Source: Dolomedes plantarius
Lineage: Eukaryota; Arthropoda; Arachnida; Araneae; Dolomedidae
Direction of reading: 5' to 3'
Assembly (NCBI GenBank): GCA_907164885.2
Contig: OU015492.1
Span: forward strand, 199,667,609-199,731,608
Length of the DNA: 64,000 nucleotides
In this document: positions 31,976-44,597 of the stretch, piece by piece
Layout of the letters: every line of letters begins with the position of its first letter
Position numbering within the stretch: the stretch's first letter is position 1
Translations under genes and position numbers: made by a program
Notes under the pieces: model-generated
Told to the model about the DNA's origin: nothing
The model's input: the letters and a program-made list of their open reading frames with translations, nothing else
The model's database searches: none

Positions 31976-32474
31976 AAACGAACATATTTTTTACTGTATT
32001 TCATTTTTTTGGATAATGTCCAATCATCTACCGTATTACCAAGAAAATTTTTTTTTTGTGTCTATTTCTTTGATATGCACGTGACGATGAATTAATTTAA
32101 AGTACCAGAAAAAGAAATCCCGTGATCAGCATTTAATAAATTAAATTCTAAAAAATTAAGCTTTAAAAATTCACCAAAAATCAGAAAATGGAAGTAAAGA
32201 TTCGAAAAAGATTTCATTTTAAAGGAATTTTTATGATTTTTCTCGTGATATAAATTTTATAACTCTCAGATTATTATTTTAAATGCAAACTTGAAAAAAG
32301 TTACAAAAACAGCTTAAAAGTTTAATTTAAAAAATTCTAAGAAGAATTTTTCAAAAATATTTCTCAATGCACCCCTATACTATAAGAAGAATGGCCATGC
32401 GAAATGTCAACTCTTTAAATCCAGCGGTTTGGTCTGTGCATTGTCTGTCAGTCAGTCAGTTCCTGATGTGTTTA

Positions 32475-32517
<43 letters not shown>
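31975..32517 (-). mobile_element. Helitron-like element, 3'-truncated copy
   Basis: The minus strand starts from a short TA array (32477-32517), then ACTGACTGACTGACAGACAA, CCAAACCGCTGGATTTAAAG and AAATGCTGATCACGGGATTT, to GGACATTATCC near 32015, where the TA array replaces the 3' end. Non-coding. Confidence 0.7.
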
Positions 32518-32522
<5 letters not shown>

Positions 32523-32529
32523 TATAAAT

Positions 32530-34181
32530 GTGTGTGTGTATGCATGTAGGAGTATCTATGTATGTATGTTAAGGTTAAAACACAAAAACGCCTTTTTCTA
32601 AAAAAATTATCCATCTTAAAGTTTATACGTAGTTGTACTGATCGTCGGTGGCTGAGGCACTTATCTTAAGTTATAAAATCCTCACTTTAACACATAAAAT
32701 AAGCAAAATTAGGTATTTCTAAACTCGTCTCGCACTATGCCTGCAATGATCGCCCAATCATATTATAAAAATACTGTTTAAAAATTATTTTATCTTTTAA
32801 TAAGAAAAAAAATTGTTGTGAAATCTCTAAATTGTTTTATATCAGATGTTAAATAATATTCGAAAAAATATTTTAAAAAGGCAATCAATCACAACCGCCA
32901 CAAAGCTTCGCAGTCTATGAGTTTTACTTCTTGACTATATTAAAGCAAAAATGTCAGGTTTTATCTTAGAGACTTCGTGGAAAAGATCTGCTATGGGGCT
33001 ACATATCGGATATATTCAAAAAAGGAAACTTAGATTACAACACTCTCTCAATCCTTTCAAAATATTTGACACGTGACCTGCAAAAATGTAACGCCTTCTC
33101 CTTCTTTTTCATTTCCTGCATTGAAATCCAGGGATCAATTCGTGACTTTTCCTGAAGCATGTTTCTCATCCTTTCCTATATCATAATGTTTTGAAGGAAA
33201 TGCATTATAGTTTCGTACTTACTCTTTATTTCCCAAGCGTTTAATGGAATAAAAAAAATAATAAAATTGAGTTTAAAAGTTAAATTGGAAAGTCGTGTGA
33301 CATATTTAAATTTAGTACTTTTATTGGAATTGGAATAGTTTTAATTCTTTTGGGATTATAACCAGACGTCTCACATATATTAAAGGAAAAATAAAGTTTG
33401 TGGAACTTTAATAGATGGTCAGACAGAGAACACAAATACTTTTATATCTCGCTTATTCGTATGTGAAAACTTGAGAGTAGATACTACCTTTATATTTATC
33501 CCTTGAAGATTGATTTTAAAACATTTCCCTCAACAGAAATCATTCTCCTGTACTCATTTTTTGTATACTCTTTCGCAACGACTCACACCGGAAGCACAAA
33601 GAAAACGCCACTTTATGGTTATTAGGATTTTTACTAGGAAACTAATCCCGTAAAAACAGTTTCAACTGCAAAACATCGAAAACGGGAACAGCGGATGAAT
33701 ATACGTTGTAGATATTTACTATTTAAGTGACACTGCAGTTTTGAAGTATGGATTCCAAAGTAAGAGATTCCAAAGTAAGAGGTAGTTAAAAAATGGATAG
33801 GGAAAATTTAAAACTTGAAAGTGATATTTAGTATAATTGTGAAATCACCTTCTCTTTATGTGGGGCGAATCTATACTAGCTTTGTGTTAATCTCCATTAA
33901 AAGAAGCATTGCGAAGCATAAATTTTTAATAACATATTTATTTAATAATGATAAACGTAGCTCTGGTGAATCAAGTGAATGAATGACTCAATACTTGTTT
34001 ACAGCGATTGAGTCATTCATTTGTTTACAGTTGAAGCTTCCCCCCCCCCTCCTGGCGAAATGGATGAAGCCCGGGTAGATGGGGGGGGGGGGGTAAAAGC
34101 CCGGATGAAGATGGGTGAAAAATCGGATCTTCTTTCAATCCTTCTGCACAGCAAGCGAATGAGACATTTTTTTGAAGTATT
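32530..34181. other. AT-rich region without genes
   Basis: No coding sequence is supported. It contains a 15-bp tandem duplication (GATTCCAAAGTAAGA twice, 33748-33780), an AP-1-like hairpin (33978-34021, separate entry), and C and G runs (34032-34042, 34080-34092). Confidence 0.45.
33978..34021. promoter_or_regulatory. Inverted pair of AP-1-like sites
   Basis: AATGAATGACTCAAT and its exact complement ATTGAGTCATTCATT are separated by 14 bases, so TGACTCA and TGAGTCA face each other. TTGTTTACAG (fork-head-like) follows each arm. Known AP-1 consensus is TGASTCA. No adjacent gene is visible, so function is unproven. Confidence 0.35.
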
Positions 34182-34710
34182 TCTTTAAAATTCAATTAAA
34201 AATCGAAATTTTAAGATAGAGACTTGAAATGAAGTTCATATGAATGAGAAAGCTTTCATCTTCCAGTTGATATAAATATTTTCTTTGTAACATAATAAGT
34301 CTGATAGCATCGAATTTATATATCTCGAAACGCATAAATTTTTCCAAAAAGTGGATTTTCAATTTTAATAAAAATATCAGTCTGTTTTAAATTATTTTTA
34401 AACCAATGAGGTCTTGTTTGAAGGAGAAATGTCTGTAGTCTTAGATTGTAAAAAAAAAATTCTACGATCCTTTTTTGGCGAGTTATCGTAATCTGAACAT
34501 GAAAAAGTCAATATTTTCCCACAAAACATAAAATAAAAAAAACTTAAAGTCCGACGAATATGAGACATGTCTTACTTTCTTCCCCACATTATTCTGCATC
34601 GATTGGTATCGGTCTCGACCCCATACCCCCAGCGGTTTCGGAGGAGATAGCGTGACAAGCTTTTGACAGCGGCGGCGGCTGCTGCTGCAGCGGCAGTTAG
34701 TTTTTTTTAG
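34182..34710 (-). repeat. Dispersed repeat B, copy 2 (inverted)
   Basis: Counterpart of 25755-26264. Here the outer end has gained a CTG/CGG-rich run (GGCGGCGGCTGCTGCTGCAG). A 146-codon minus frame (34483-34923) runs through the repeat; its first half lies outside, but no domain is recognisable. Confidence 0.8.
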
Positions 34711-36089
34711 AATAGAGAGATAAGTGGAAATTGCGAGTTTGATACATCTTTTTCTTTCTCGATTCAAGCTTGAGATATTTTTACAACCTGTAGAACATGA
34801 ATTCGACCCAGTATAGACACGAATTTCCGAGTTGTCCGTAGGTGAATTATCAGTTTTCAGGATTGTTCTGGCGACACAAAACATAACACACAGTTGTTTG
34901 TAAATTTGTCCATGTGACTCCATTTAAGTGAATTATTTGAAAATAAGTTCATAAAGTAAAAGTTTTACACACTTTTACTTTATGAACTTTATTTACTTTA
35001 GAGCTGAATATATATCTCTTAAAATATTTCCAATTACTTTAAATATATTTCTATAAAAGTTTTTTTTTTTAGTAGGAATCATTACAATTATTTTCAACCA
35101 CGTGTATAGTACTGTATACATCAGAACTTCAATTCCCAATTTTATTGTCTATCTGTTTTCTCCCATTTCTTCCCTGTCATCATTTAGCTTTACAAAACAG
35201 AATGTTTGACATAAATATTTCAACATTATCAATTTATTGCACCAAAACGTATCATATTTTTATTAAATGATCCATCATAATTCTCTTCTAGAGCTCGGGT
35301 GCTGCCATAACGACTATCTACGTGAATCGAAACTTGAAACTCGGACATTCATACATTGGGATGGACCTTCTACAATTGAAATACACCATTGCTCTATCGA
35401 AGCCTTATTTTAAAACATTTTTGTCCAAATTTGAAACAAAATTACCCGTTTTCAATGCGTTTGATTACGTTATACAAATAACTTCTTTTAAAAATATAAC
35501 AAACACTTTTAAATCCTTTAGCATTTTTATTTTTGTAAAATTATAATTTTACGAATATACTATTATTGCAACATTTAATTCATAATTATGCATAATATTC
35601 AAGAAAGAATTATAAAATTCTCAAAATAAAAAAGAGATACTTAATTAAACTGACGCTTAATTTGTAATACATAAAATGACTAATGAGATATTCATCATTG
35701 AATTACACATGTTGTTGAATTATTTTTTTTAATTATAAAAGTAATAGGAAATATTTACATTTTCACATTTATTTGCATATTCACAGTTTTACATTTTTTT
35801 ATGTTCATGCCAAGAATCATCGAGATCATTATGAAAATGCTGATTCTGGAAAATATCTCGAACAAGCAGATAAAAATTAAAATCACACGAAAGAATTTTA
35901 AATACAGCATAGTTTTTTAAATAAAATTTACCTTAAAATATTCAATTCTATTTTGCGATTAAAAGAATCCCACTGGTCTTAAAATTAAGACAAAGATAAT
36001 AGATAAAAATCACGATATAGAAAATATTTTTCTAATAATTTAGTTAAAATTTAATTCTTTTTTCCCTAAATATTTATGCTTGAGAATAT
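34711..36089. other. AT-rich spacer
   Basis: Palindromic AAGTAAAAGTTTTACACACT with TTTACTTT near 34955-35000; a 74-codon plus frame (35322-35546) without domain. Nothing else identified. Confidence 0.4.
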
Positions 36090-36364
36090 TTTATTAGTAA
36101 CTAATACTTTACATAAAACTGTTTTCTAAAGTAATGCTAAAAGGATTGTTTAATGGAATTCAATGTACTAAAATTTTTAGAGAAATTCCTAATGAGTTGT
36201 GTTTCTTAAGGTTTTCACTTTGGAAGAAGAAATTTTAGCGTTTTATGTTCTTAAATCTCTACTTATTTTCTCTAAATTTTTATGCATAGTAAGACTAATT
36301 AACCCTTTCCATACGGGGTGGGATAGCATGTATCCCAAGTATACGGGAACCAAGAGCGTGTGTG

Positions 36365-36461
<97 letters not shown>

Positions 36462-36637
36462 GTATATAACCCCCCTCAATGGCCGTTCTTAAAAAGGGGG
36501 TATGACATTTCTTGTTCTAAAGATGGAATCGGAAAACTATTCCCCGTAAGCTAAAGGTTAAGATACTTTTTATAAAAAAAAATATATGTAACTAGTCATC
36601 AGATCTGAGCGAACTGACATATAAGTAATTTCTCACG
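36090..36637 (-). repeat. Dispersed repeat C, copy 2 (interrupted)
   Basis: 36090-36298 and 36562-36637 match copy 1 (27691-28580) in reverse complement. The MITE 36303-36557 splits it at TTAA, where copy 1 has no insertion, while at copy 1's TTAAAA insertion site this copy reads on without a break. Confidence 0.8.
36303..36557. mobile_element. piggyBac-like MITE with internal TA/TG array
   Basis: TTAA on both sides (36299-36302, 36558-36561), ends CCCTTTCCATACGGGG and CCCCGTAAGCTAAAGG forming an imperfect inverted pair, a sub-terminal hairpin TGGGATAGCATGTATCCCA, and a core made of (TA)n and (TG)n (36369-36465). TTAA target and CCC start are piggyBac traits. Long IYIY frames are artefacts. 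Relatives: 19463-19551 and 54059-54121. Confidence 0.8.
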
Positions 36638-37238
36638 GTCTCATTGCTTTTAACCACAATTTCTCCGTTCGGTTATGATGCCTGTCTGCGTGGGGACGGC
36701 CCCTTCCCATACCTTAACGGGACAGGGGATACCTCGACAACTTATACTGACAAAAATTACGACCTTCTTTCAAACTAGCTGGAAGGTTTGATTTTAAAGT
36801 TAGAATCTTCAAATTCCATATACAATACATTCAAATACATATACAAGTAAAGAAATAATATCTGTACTCCTTCAAATTTGTTTTAAATACATTAAAAATC
36901 AAACATTGGTAATTTTTAAAAAAATCAGATATATCGGTCTTTTGTTGCACTTTGTGGAAAAACTAATAGATATTTACATCTGACACTTTGAATACATAAT
37001 TTTAATATGATTGATTTCACTGTTTCACCTGATATTTACTAGGGAAGAAGAAACAAAAAATTACACAGATATTTGCGATTGCCGACAAAAATTGTCTTTT
37101 GGGATTACAATATAGAATATAAAATGTTATTCTTCTGCTAAAATATTCTCAAGTGCCGCAAAGGGATTCAAAATGGATATAATTTTGAATAGTAATAAAA
37201 TTTTTATATTTTTATTTCTTTTATAGGACATTTAAATA
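36638..37238. other. AT-rich spacer
   Basis: A less AT-rich patch (36660-36740: GGGGACGGCCCCTTCCC, TTAACGGGACAGGGG) may be a decayed transposon terminus. No gene. Confidence 0.35.
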
Positions 37239-37255
37239 ATATATATATATATCTA

Positions 37256-37336
<81 letters not shown>
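37239..37336. repeat. (TA)n microsatellite
   Basis: About 98 bp of TA with two TCTA interruptions, followed by two near-direct repeats of TTTCGTATCCAT (37345-37375). Confidence 0.95.
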
Positions 37337-37339
<3 letters not shown>

Positions 37340-37398
37340 ATATTTCGTATCCATATGACATGTTTCGTATCCATTTCGTATTTAATAAAAGTCAATCG

Positions 37399-37740
37399 TG
37401 GTCCGAAGGATTAGATGAGATGACAGAGATCACTTAAATTCGTTTATTTTCATTATTACTATCAGAGCTCCAACATAATTATGGAAACCACTCCACCCAG
37501 GTTCTCTATCAAGACATACGTCTTCTCTCATTCAGATCTCTGTGCCGACTGCCTAGTTTCTTTTGTCATTCTCCCGCTCAAAATTTTTGCTTAGTCAGAT
37601 GGAATGTTCTGTAACTTTCTTCGTTATGTAATCTCCTTGCGTAACTTGCTGCTGCCGATAAATATCTCTTTTCTACACAGCACCCGTCTAGTGGCGCCCC
37701 CTATTGCTATATTTTGCTATTAACAACCCTTCTTTTTTTT
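37399..37740 (-). mobile_element. Probable LTR with upstream polypurine tract
   Basis: On the minus strand AAAAAAAAGAAGGG (a polypurine tract) is directly followed by TGTTAATAGCAAAATATAGC and AATAGGGGGCGCCACTAG, then a GC-mixed body ending near CCTTCGGACCA at 37399. TGTTA at the start, CCA at the end and the purine tract together look like a 3' LTR, with the GGGGGCGCCAC feature common in Copia-type LTRs. No coding sequence of the element remains at 37741 and beyond. Confidence 0.42.
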
Positions 37741-37828
37741 ATGGTGAACTTTCGCGAGTTAATAATTTTTGATTATAAATTCCCCTTTTTCCCCAACAAA
37801 AGCCCCCCCCCTATATTTTAGTTTTTCC

Positions 37829-37981
<153 letters not shown>

Positions 37982-38040
37982 AAACAAAATATTCAAAATA
38001 CTATATTTTTACAGAAAAGTTACACATTCTAACTATTAGC

Positions 38041-38329
38041 AGTGTTTAGAAGACATTATAGAACAACTGATTACGGCGATTTTCATCGTATTAATTTTAC
38101 AATCGTATATTCTTATAAAATACATTGGAATGAAAGAAAAAGTTTTTAATTGACGGGTCTTAACTAAAATAAAGAAATAAAACATATTTAGAAAAATATT
38201 AATATAATGTCTTTAAAGGCAAAACGTTATTTAAAAAACATTATCTTTTTCAAAAGTACTTAGTAATCCCACGTGGTTTCCATTACTCATTTCGCTAACA
38301 AATTGAATTGTCTTTTTTTGTTTCAAATT
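38041..38329. other. AT-rich spacer
   Basis: No feature recognised. Confidence 0.35.
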
Positions 38330-39530
38330 TTGGTATTATGTTTTGAGAATGTATTTTCGTTTTTATCAATGCATCTCTTGCAGAAGTGCCACAAACGGAC
38401 ACGGATGACTCGATAACTAATTTAGCAATCGTTTCTACTGCTTGTGTGTGACATGGTAAATTATTGAAGTCAATACGTTGATTCTCCTAATCAGAATATT
38501 GTGCTTCCTTAATAAACTGCTGTGGTTTGCCATCAGAAATATGCCTCTTTATAGGAGGTTCTTTTACTTTAACATCATTCCATTCAGTCATGTCAATATA
38601 ATCCTTGGCATCAAAGTTTATACGTTGAATTAAAAATGTTCTAATGTGTCCTTTCATTTTCGGTACTTGCTGTTATAATCCGGTGTAATCCAAGCTCTAT
38701 TATATGACTGCGATCATCTGTTATCATGCAAAGGAGGATATTTTCAGAACCTGCAAAATATGCATTTCTTTGAATGAATTTGTCAACTTCGTTTTTCACA
38801 GTCTGATGGAGGTAACGTGAATAGCTTACAAGTTTCCACAAGTGCTTCGATGCATAGATACAAAATGGTTTCAGCTTTATGTTAAACCAAACAGGTGCAT
38901 AAACTATCAAAATTTACTCAGTCATTATTTAGAGATTTTTTGCAGGACATTCTGTTCCCACATATAAGCGAAGTATTCAGTTTGCTAAGGTAAGCCATCG
39001 TGAATGACAAAATTTTCCTTGTCTTTTCATAGACAAATCGGAAGAGCACCTTCCGACAGAGATTGCATTACACATTTCTAACAAATATTTTTGGTCTACA
39101 TTTAAATTATCCTTAATTTCCAGCAATGGAATGGTATTTTCAATAGGTGCAAATTTAATCACTGGAAGCTCATAGCAGTTTTCTAGTTGGTTACCTATTT
39201 CTCCTCCAAATTCATTTGGACCTTTAGTTTTCCTCTAGAAAAAAATAAGTGATGTAGGGGTAGTTCTTTTCCATGAAATAGACAAAATATCCTTTGTAGT
39301 GACTTTATTAATTCTTTTTACAATAAAGGAATCGCACTATTGTTCAATCTAGTGTTCACGGCAAGTCCATTACATCCAATTGCAGTAAAGTTTAAGTGTG
39401 TGTTGTTGTCATTATGCTGTCTTTTATACCTCTTACAGTACCAGAAATTGGTGTTACATGTCCTAAAAACTCTTCAATAAGTGATTTATGTTCTTCCTTA
39501 CCAGTTTTTTAATACTTAGTCGCTTTATTT
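38330..39530 (-). pseudogene. Transposon-like multi-copy protein, degenerate
   Basis: The minus strand carries one long decayed coding region. In order: LNNSAI with LIKSLQRIFCLFHGKELPLH (about 39400-39250), GPNEFGGEIGNQLENCYELP, KFAPIENTIPLLEI (39162), FCHSRWLTLAN, ILRLYVGTECPAKNL, then VYAPVWFNIKLKPFC, HLWKLVSYSRYLHQ, IQRNAYFAGSENILLCMITD, and after a frameshift DYIDMTEWNDVKVKEPPIKR, LPCHTQAVETIAKLV. At least four in-frame stops and one frameshift are present. I recall similar uncharacterised, repeated proteins in spiders and aphids, but cannot name the family. No zinc finger or DDE triad is obvious. No TIRs were found. Confidence 0.6.
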
Positions 39531-39539
39531 TTTTCACAA

Positions 39540-40129
39540 TGGTCTTGCCTATGTAATACTTACAATGTATAAGTTTTCTGTAAAAATATTATATTTAGAG
39601 AATTTTTCTTAAAAAATATATATTATTATTATTATTATATACTCTAAAAGAAATTAAAAAATACAAATGTAGTTACTTTTTCATAGAAATATCCATTTTG
39701 AAGCCTTTGCGGCACTTAAAAATATTTTAGTAGGGCAATAAAATTGTATGTTCTTTATTGTAATTTTAAAAGGCAAAGGCAATTTTTGATGGCTATAGAA
39801 TATCTCTATGTAAAAAAGTTTTTATTCCATCTAATGTTCACCTCGTAGGTGACAAAATCAGTATTGCCCAACATTTGCCTGTGATCCATCAATCAAGGCC
39901 ATCTTAAAAACTCCGAAAATTTTTAATTTTCGTGTGGGTAGAATATTATTCCATGTTTATAGGATAAAATCACCCGACTTTACTCTTAGTAAGTATTAAT
40001 TTTCAATCATAGATAATCTATACAATTTCTCCTCTGTGATTTAACGGTTTTGGATATGAAAAACATAAAATTTAATTAATTTAACTAATCTACTCGTATA
40101 AAATAATATCATATCTTTTGTTTCTAGTA
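39540..40129. other. AT-rich spacer
   Basis: A (TAT)n run near 39620-39640; no gene seen. Confidence 0.4.
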
Positions 40130-40510
40130 CAAATATTATGATGTGTTGTTGTGGCTTATGCCCCTTGACCGACGGTATATCAGATCAAGTCCATAAAGGA
40201 TATTGGGTAGAATAGTGTGGCTCCGATTTTGAATAGAATCACAAGGATTGGAGTCCGACTTAGTTAAAGGACCGGTCCAGTAATTTTGAACCGACTCAAG
40301 TGGCAAGACCTGTACACTTGACCCCGTAACTCCAGATGTAAATTTTGAGAACTTGGAGAACAATGCAGCCATGATAGATTTTTCGTTCACCAGCCGTCAT
40401 TAGCGTACACGGCGGTGGATTTGTTAGCGACCGGAATTGAACCAGAAAAGTTCAGATCACTGGCTCTCTGCCTTTGTCAACTGGGAAACCGTGTCCATAA
40501 GTTGTTAAAG
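40130..40510 (-). mobile_element. tRNA-derived SINE
   Basis: The minus strand from 40510 reads TTTCCCAGTTGACAAAGGCA (A-box-like) GAGAGCCAGTGATCTGAA, then GGTTCAATTCCGGTCGC, a clear B box, about 50 bp further on. These are internal polymerase III promoter parts. A GC-richer body (CCGCCGTG, CCGGTCCTTTAACTAAG) continues to about 40130. The 84-codon minus frame 40136-40390 falls in the body and is not a gene. Confidence 0.62.
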
Positions 40511-42964
40511 GTTTAATTATTATTTTAGATCAGTATTATTATGAATTTCCATACTTCTTAAGTTAAACCAAATATGATATTAAATTTCTTGCTTCCAGGA
40601 AAAGTATTGAAAATTTTTTGTATTCTTTCATACTAACAAAACGTAATATCTGAAGTGATGGGGAACCCTATCTTTTCTCTATCAAGATAAACAATTTAGT
40701 CTTTTATTAGCGGGCACAGGAGCTGATTAGCAAGATTTGGTGCATTTGAAACTGACCTAATTTATTGGTTTGATAATTGTAAGTTTATCTTCTATAACGT
40801 TTTTGCATTGTTAAATAAAATATTTGCGAGCTTGCAAGCCCTCGGGTCAGATGTCGAACCGGCACTATCCCCCGTGATCAACTTTAGTAGTCTTATACAC
40901 GACAGTTCATTCGACAATTCATCCATCACTTTCGGAAACATCATCTGATCATTTCACTACTAAGTTGTGCCATTATTTTCTCTGATTGCTTCAGAATGGG
41001 GAGAGTTTCATTCATCCTTATTCGGCAATATGCGCAACGTTCTTTTCAGTATTCACTCATTACTTACAAAACCTATGATTTATAAACTTTTATTGTTACT
41101 TATCGTAAATTCTACTCAATCTATAAAAGTAAATAAAAGTTAACAAAATACGGTTCAAGATTTTAAATGCAGAGCAAGATGTTATCAATTAAATTCCTTA
41201 CTTTTTCCTCTGTTAAGCGTCAGGATTTCATTGCTGTATGTCTTATTTTAATGAAAATTTTCGCGGACATGAAAAAGGCAGAAACGCAAATATGTCACAG
41301 TGACAACAATCGCACTTTAGTGATAAAATGCAAACGTATATGCAATTACAAAGAAGAATATACATACTTCGCTTAGAAACTGAATGAAAGATTATAAAAC
41401 AATCTTATGGGATTAGAGTACGTGCAATTATAATTTTTACCTACTAGATTATCTGTAGGAATAAAATTCGTCAAATATTCTTCAAGTGTCTAAAAATTTA
41501 TACGGTAGTAAATATGAGTTTAATGTTCAGAATAAATAAGCCATATGTAATAAACAACTTTGATAAAAAGTTACAAATAGACTTCATAATAATAACAATT
41601 TAAACAGCAAACCTAAAACCCTTTGGAAACTTAAAAATGAATGACATTTTTGAACTTCTGTTCGCTTTGCTAGGTGTAAAATTTGTGGCCTAATATTTAT
41701 AAAAGCTATGTGAAAAAACAAAAAAATTTCCAGTTATATAAAAATGTTATATTTGCGGTCAATTTGGTCAACAAGAAATGATATCAATTTTCCGTTATCA
41801 CTGCTGACTTGGCAGACCACTTCTTGGATTCTTCAGGACCACCTGTGGTCCACGATCCACCTGTGGTCCACGAACCGCCGTTTATGAACCAGCGATCAAA
41901 ATGAATTATTTTGATTTCTTGAATTTTAAAAAAGCTTCTGACGTGATTACTTTAAACTTCTAGAAATAGATAAAAAATGCCTTGTTCTTGCATATTATGC
42001 CATTGAAAGCAATCAAACACTGCTAATGAATCGTAGAACCTACGGTTAGAGCGATAAGCGTGAGAAAATTATTGGAGATTAAAAAATTCTTAAATATTAA
42101 AAAGAATAATTGGGAAAAGGAATCTTCCTTTATTCTCAAACACACATACAGCTAAATGGAATGACAATGGTAGATATTAATTTTAGCGTTATATTCTTAA
42201 CATTAAAAGAAATGAAGTAAGAGAGGTTAAAAAGGGAACTACATTGCACAAAAACTATTGACTTAAATATTAAGTAATCTGAAAATGACAGTTGTAATTG
42301 ACAACTTAAAAACTACATTCAAAGGAAAAAAATGTACTTTTGTCATAAATGATCTATTCAATTTTAGTCACATTTGTGCATGCATTTTCATGAAGCTACC
42401 AGATGTAAGTTAAAAAGATAAAATCATTTATTCCTTATAGAATCATTTATTCCTTATATTTACCTTGAGAAAATTTCCGTTTCATACCTTTTTTTATATC
42501 TTCCACTTGAAGGGACACGTATGAAATTTCTGTTTGGACCCAATCAAATACGAGAAGAAGCACGTCTCAGGTTTATAAATACAAGGCATTCATTGGAAGC
42601 GTACCTCGGTATGTCTAAATGCATGTGAATGGATAAAAACAAGTAAATGCAGAGCAGTAGAATTAAAGTACCAATATAATGCTGTTATTTTTCTATTTAA
42701 AGAAAACTATAAAATCAAGTGACTAAGTATTCCCATATTCAATTTATACGAACTGAAAAGAAAGAACTAATTATTCTTGGTATATTTTCTTCATAAATTT
42801 TAGAAATATATCCTTACATTCGTTAAATCTATTTTTGCTTTATGATGCTTTTCGTTCAGGGTATGGTTGCAAAAGACCATTCAAGACAGATCCAACAAAA
42901 TACAACTATGACATCACGCCAGCCAGGTAGCTAGTTTTTTTTTAGACACTAGGCGGTGTAACGA
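40511..42964. other. AT-rich region without recognised genes
   Basis: A patch at 40835-40885 (GCAAGCCCTCGGGTCAGATG) may be a SINE scrap. A direct tandem repeat (ATCATTTATTCCTTATAG twice) lies at 42424-42460. CACCTGTGGTCCACGA repeats in tandem near 41840-41875. Minor open frames show no domain. Confidence 0.4.
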
Positions 42965-43141
42965 CCTATTCACACTAAATCTCTAGCATTACGCAGCTCC
43001 AGCGTTAAAAGTTTTATCCAATGACAGAGCTCAATTCATTCAACATTATGATATGTCAAACCAATCACAGGTGATCTCAACAATGTAGGAGCCAACGCAG
43101 TAACGCAAAGCAACGGTTCGGATGGAGTGTGAACAGGCCTG
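42965..43141. mobile_element. Short MITE, Harbinger-like ends
   Basis: GACCTATTCACACTAAATCT at the left and GGATGGAGTGTGAACAGGCC at the right are imperfect inverted repeats, with GCATTACGCAGC and CAACGCAGTAACGC just inside. Length about 177 bp, no coding. The end found at 13841 belongs to the same family. The target duplication is unclear. Confidence 0.55.
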
Positions 43142-43899
43142 TGGTATATGGAAACAGATCATGTCAAGCAATAAAATGGAAGAAGATTTAATCAAATATG
43201 TCTATTCTTGGATTATCTGAAAAAATTAAAGGAAGAAGGGTGATAGTAACGAGTCAAATTTGGTTGATGAACATCAGGTTTTTTTATTGAGGTTATTGTG
43301 GAAAAAGAAGGTGGCTTAAAGCCATAAAAAATCATGAAGCTTCTATGTGGATTCAGGAGGGCGTCGATGTCTCGGCAAGCAGATCCGGGTAACTAGGCTT
43401 GTGTTTCGGCAAACTCGTTTCTTCTCTATGATGAAAGTTGCTTCCGAACAGGCTGGTGGTGTGTGGTTCCGTGTTCGTAATCAAAATTTCATCTCCTGTC
43501 GTGGCTTGGTCACGTGATATTGATGATCGCAGAATCTAGACATTGGTGACCTGGCGCTCGCCAATTAGTTCCACCAACGCTGGGTGAACAAAGGTTATGA
43601 CTTTTTTGTGTGTCGTGGGGGGAAGGCGAAAATTGTGTAAACTGGAACAGCGCAGGAAATGTCTCCTCTGCAACCCCTTTCTGGAATTCGCCTCGGAGAG
43701 CATTGGGTGTAATGCAGGAGCAAAAATTGAGTTTTCTGTGAATGTTTTGCAGACAGTCAGGGGAACGTATCTAAATTTAGATCACGAACCCGTGCGAGGG
43801 GGAACATCCCCTTATGGCGTTTGTATAAAAGTGAAAATAATAGATTCTATGGAAGTGTTATAAAAGCGATACGACAAGGCCTTTAGAGTTTCGTAGGCG
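43142..43899. other. Unassigned segment, possible LTR remnant
   Basis: GC-richer sequence with ATTGGTGACCTGGCG near 43536-43550, which resembles an LTR end plus primer-binding site as at 20586. An 88-codon plus frame (43597-43863) reads CLLCNPFLEFASESIG and on, without a domain that I recognise. A retroelement origin is possible but not shown. Confidence 0.25.
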
Positions 43900-43951
43900 A
43901 TCTTGGCTTAATATAACACAAACTTATAGTTGTGTTACAGTAAGCCAAGAT
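43900..43951. repeat. 52-nt hairpin
   Basis: ATCTTGGCTTA pairs with TAAGCCAAGAT (11 bp) and TAACACAA with TTGTGTTA (8 bp) around a 3x3 internal loop and an ACTTATAG-type apical loop. The shape is small-RNA-precursor-like, but the arm is short. May be a tiny foldback. Confidence 0.5.
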
Positions 43952-44589
43952 AGTACTGAAGTTATGTGATACTGGGATTTAAATAAAACGTGTGATTGTT
44001 ATAATTATGACTGCCTTTTCACTTAAGGTACAGTGGATTTATTACGCAAAAACTTATGCCAGATTATAATTCGAAAAGAAAACATGATCCAAAATAGAAA
44101 TGACAATTGGAAATCATTTATAAAAATAGAAAATACAATGTAATAACTGGGAAATAATATTGAAACAATTTAAACGAGATCTCTACGTAAAACCATGGCG
44201 AAATTCGAATGATTGTTGTTTTTGTTGGGATGTAGAATCAACTATATGACATGAAATTTTGTCAATATAAAAAAGTTTCATGTCCTAAAATCCTTTAAAA
44301 GGGAAGCATTCTTGCACTGAAACTACTTTAATATTTGTTTGAATAATACTTGTTTGAATTATTTTAAGCTTTAAACTGCGAATACTAGGAACATATGCTG
44401 AATGTCTTCAGTGGTGTTTTACTTAAGTTTGTGTTTTACATCAATTTGATGTTTTATATCAACTGGTTTGTTCAGGCAACGTTAGGAACTGTTGCGTTTG
44501 AATTCTACATCTCAAATATTCTTCCATCTATTGTCGCGGTAAAACCGTATGTTGACTTTTACATATTTCATGATGTTGAAGTCTTCACA
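43952..44589. other. AT-rich spacer
   Basis: A 68-codon plus frame (44395-44601) rich in F/Y/V is typical of chance frames in AT-rich DNA. No gene. Confidence 0.4.
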
Positions 44590-44597
44590 TTAAATAG

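Noticed and set aside
34483..34923. 146-codon minus frame as a gene
   Set aside because: Half of it is dispersed repeat B and includes a CTG-rich run; the equivalent frame is not kept in the other copy.
36199..36554. Frames rich in IYIYIY or THTHTH repeats (also at 28586, 37204, 37769, 53063, 58830, 59119)
   Set aside because: They are translations of TA, CA or GTAT microsatellites and not genes.
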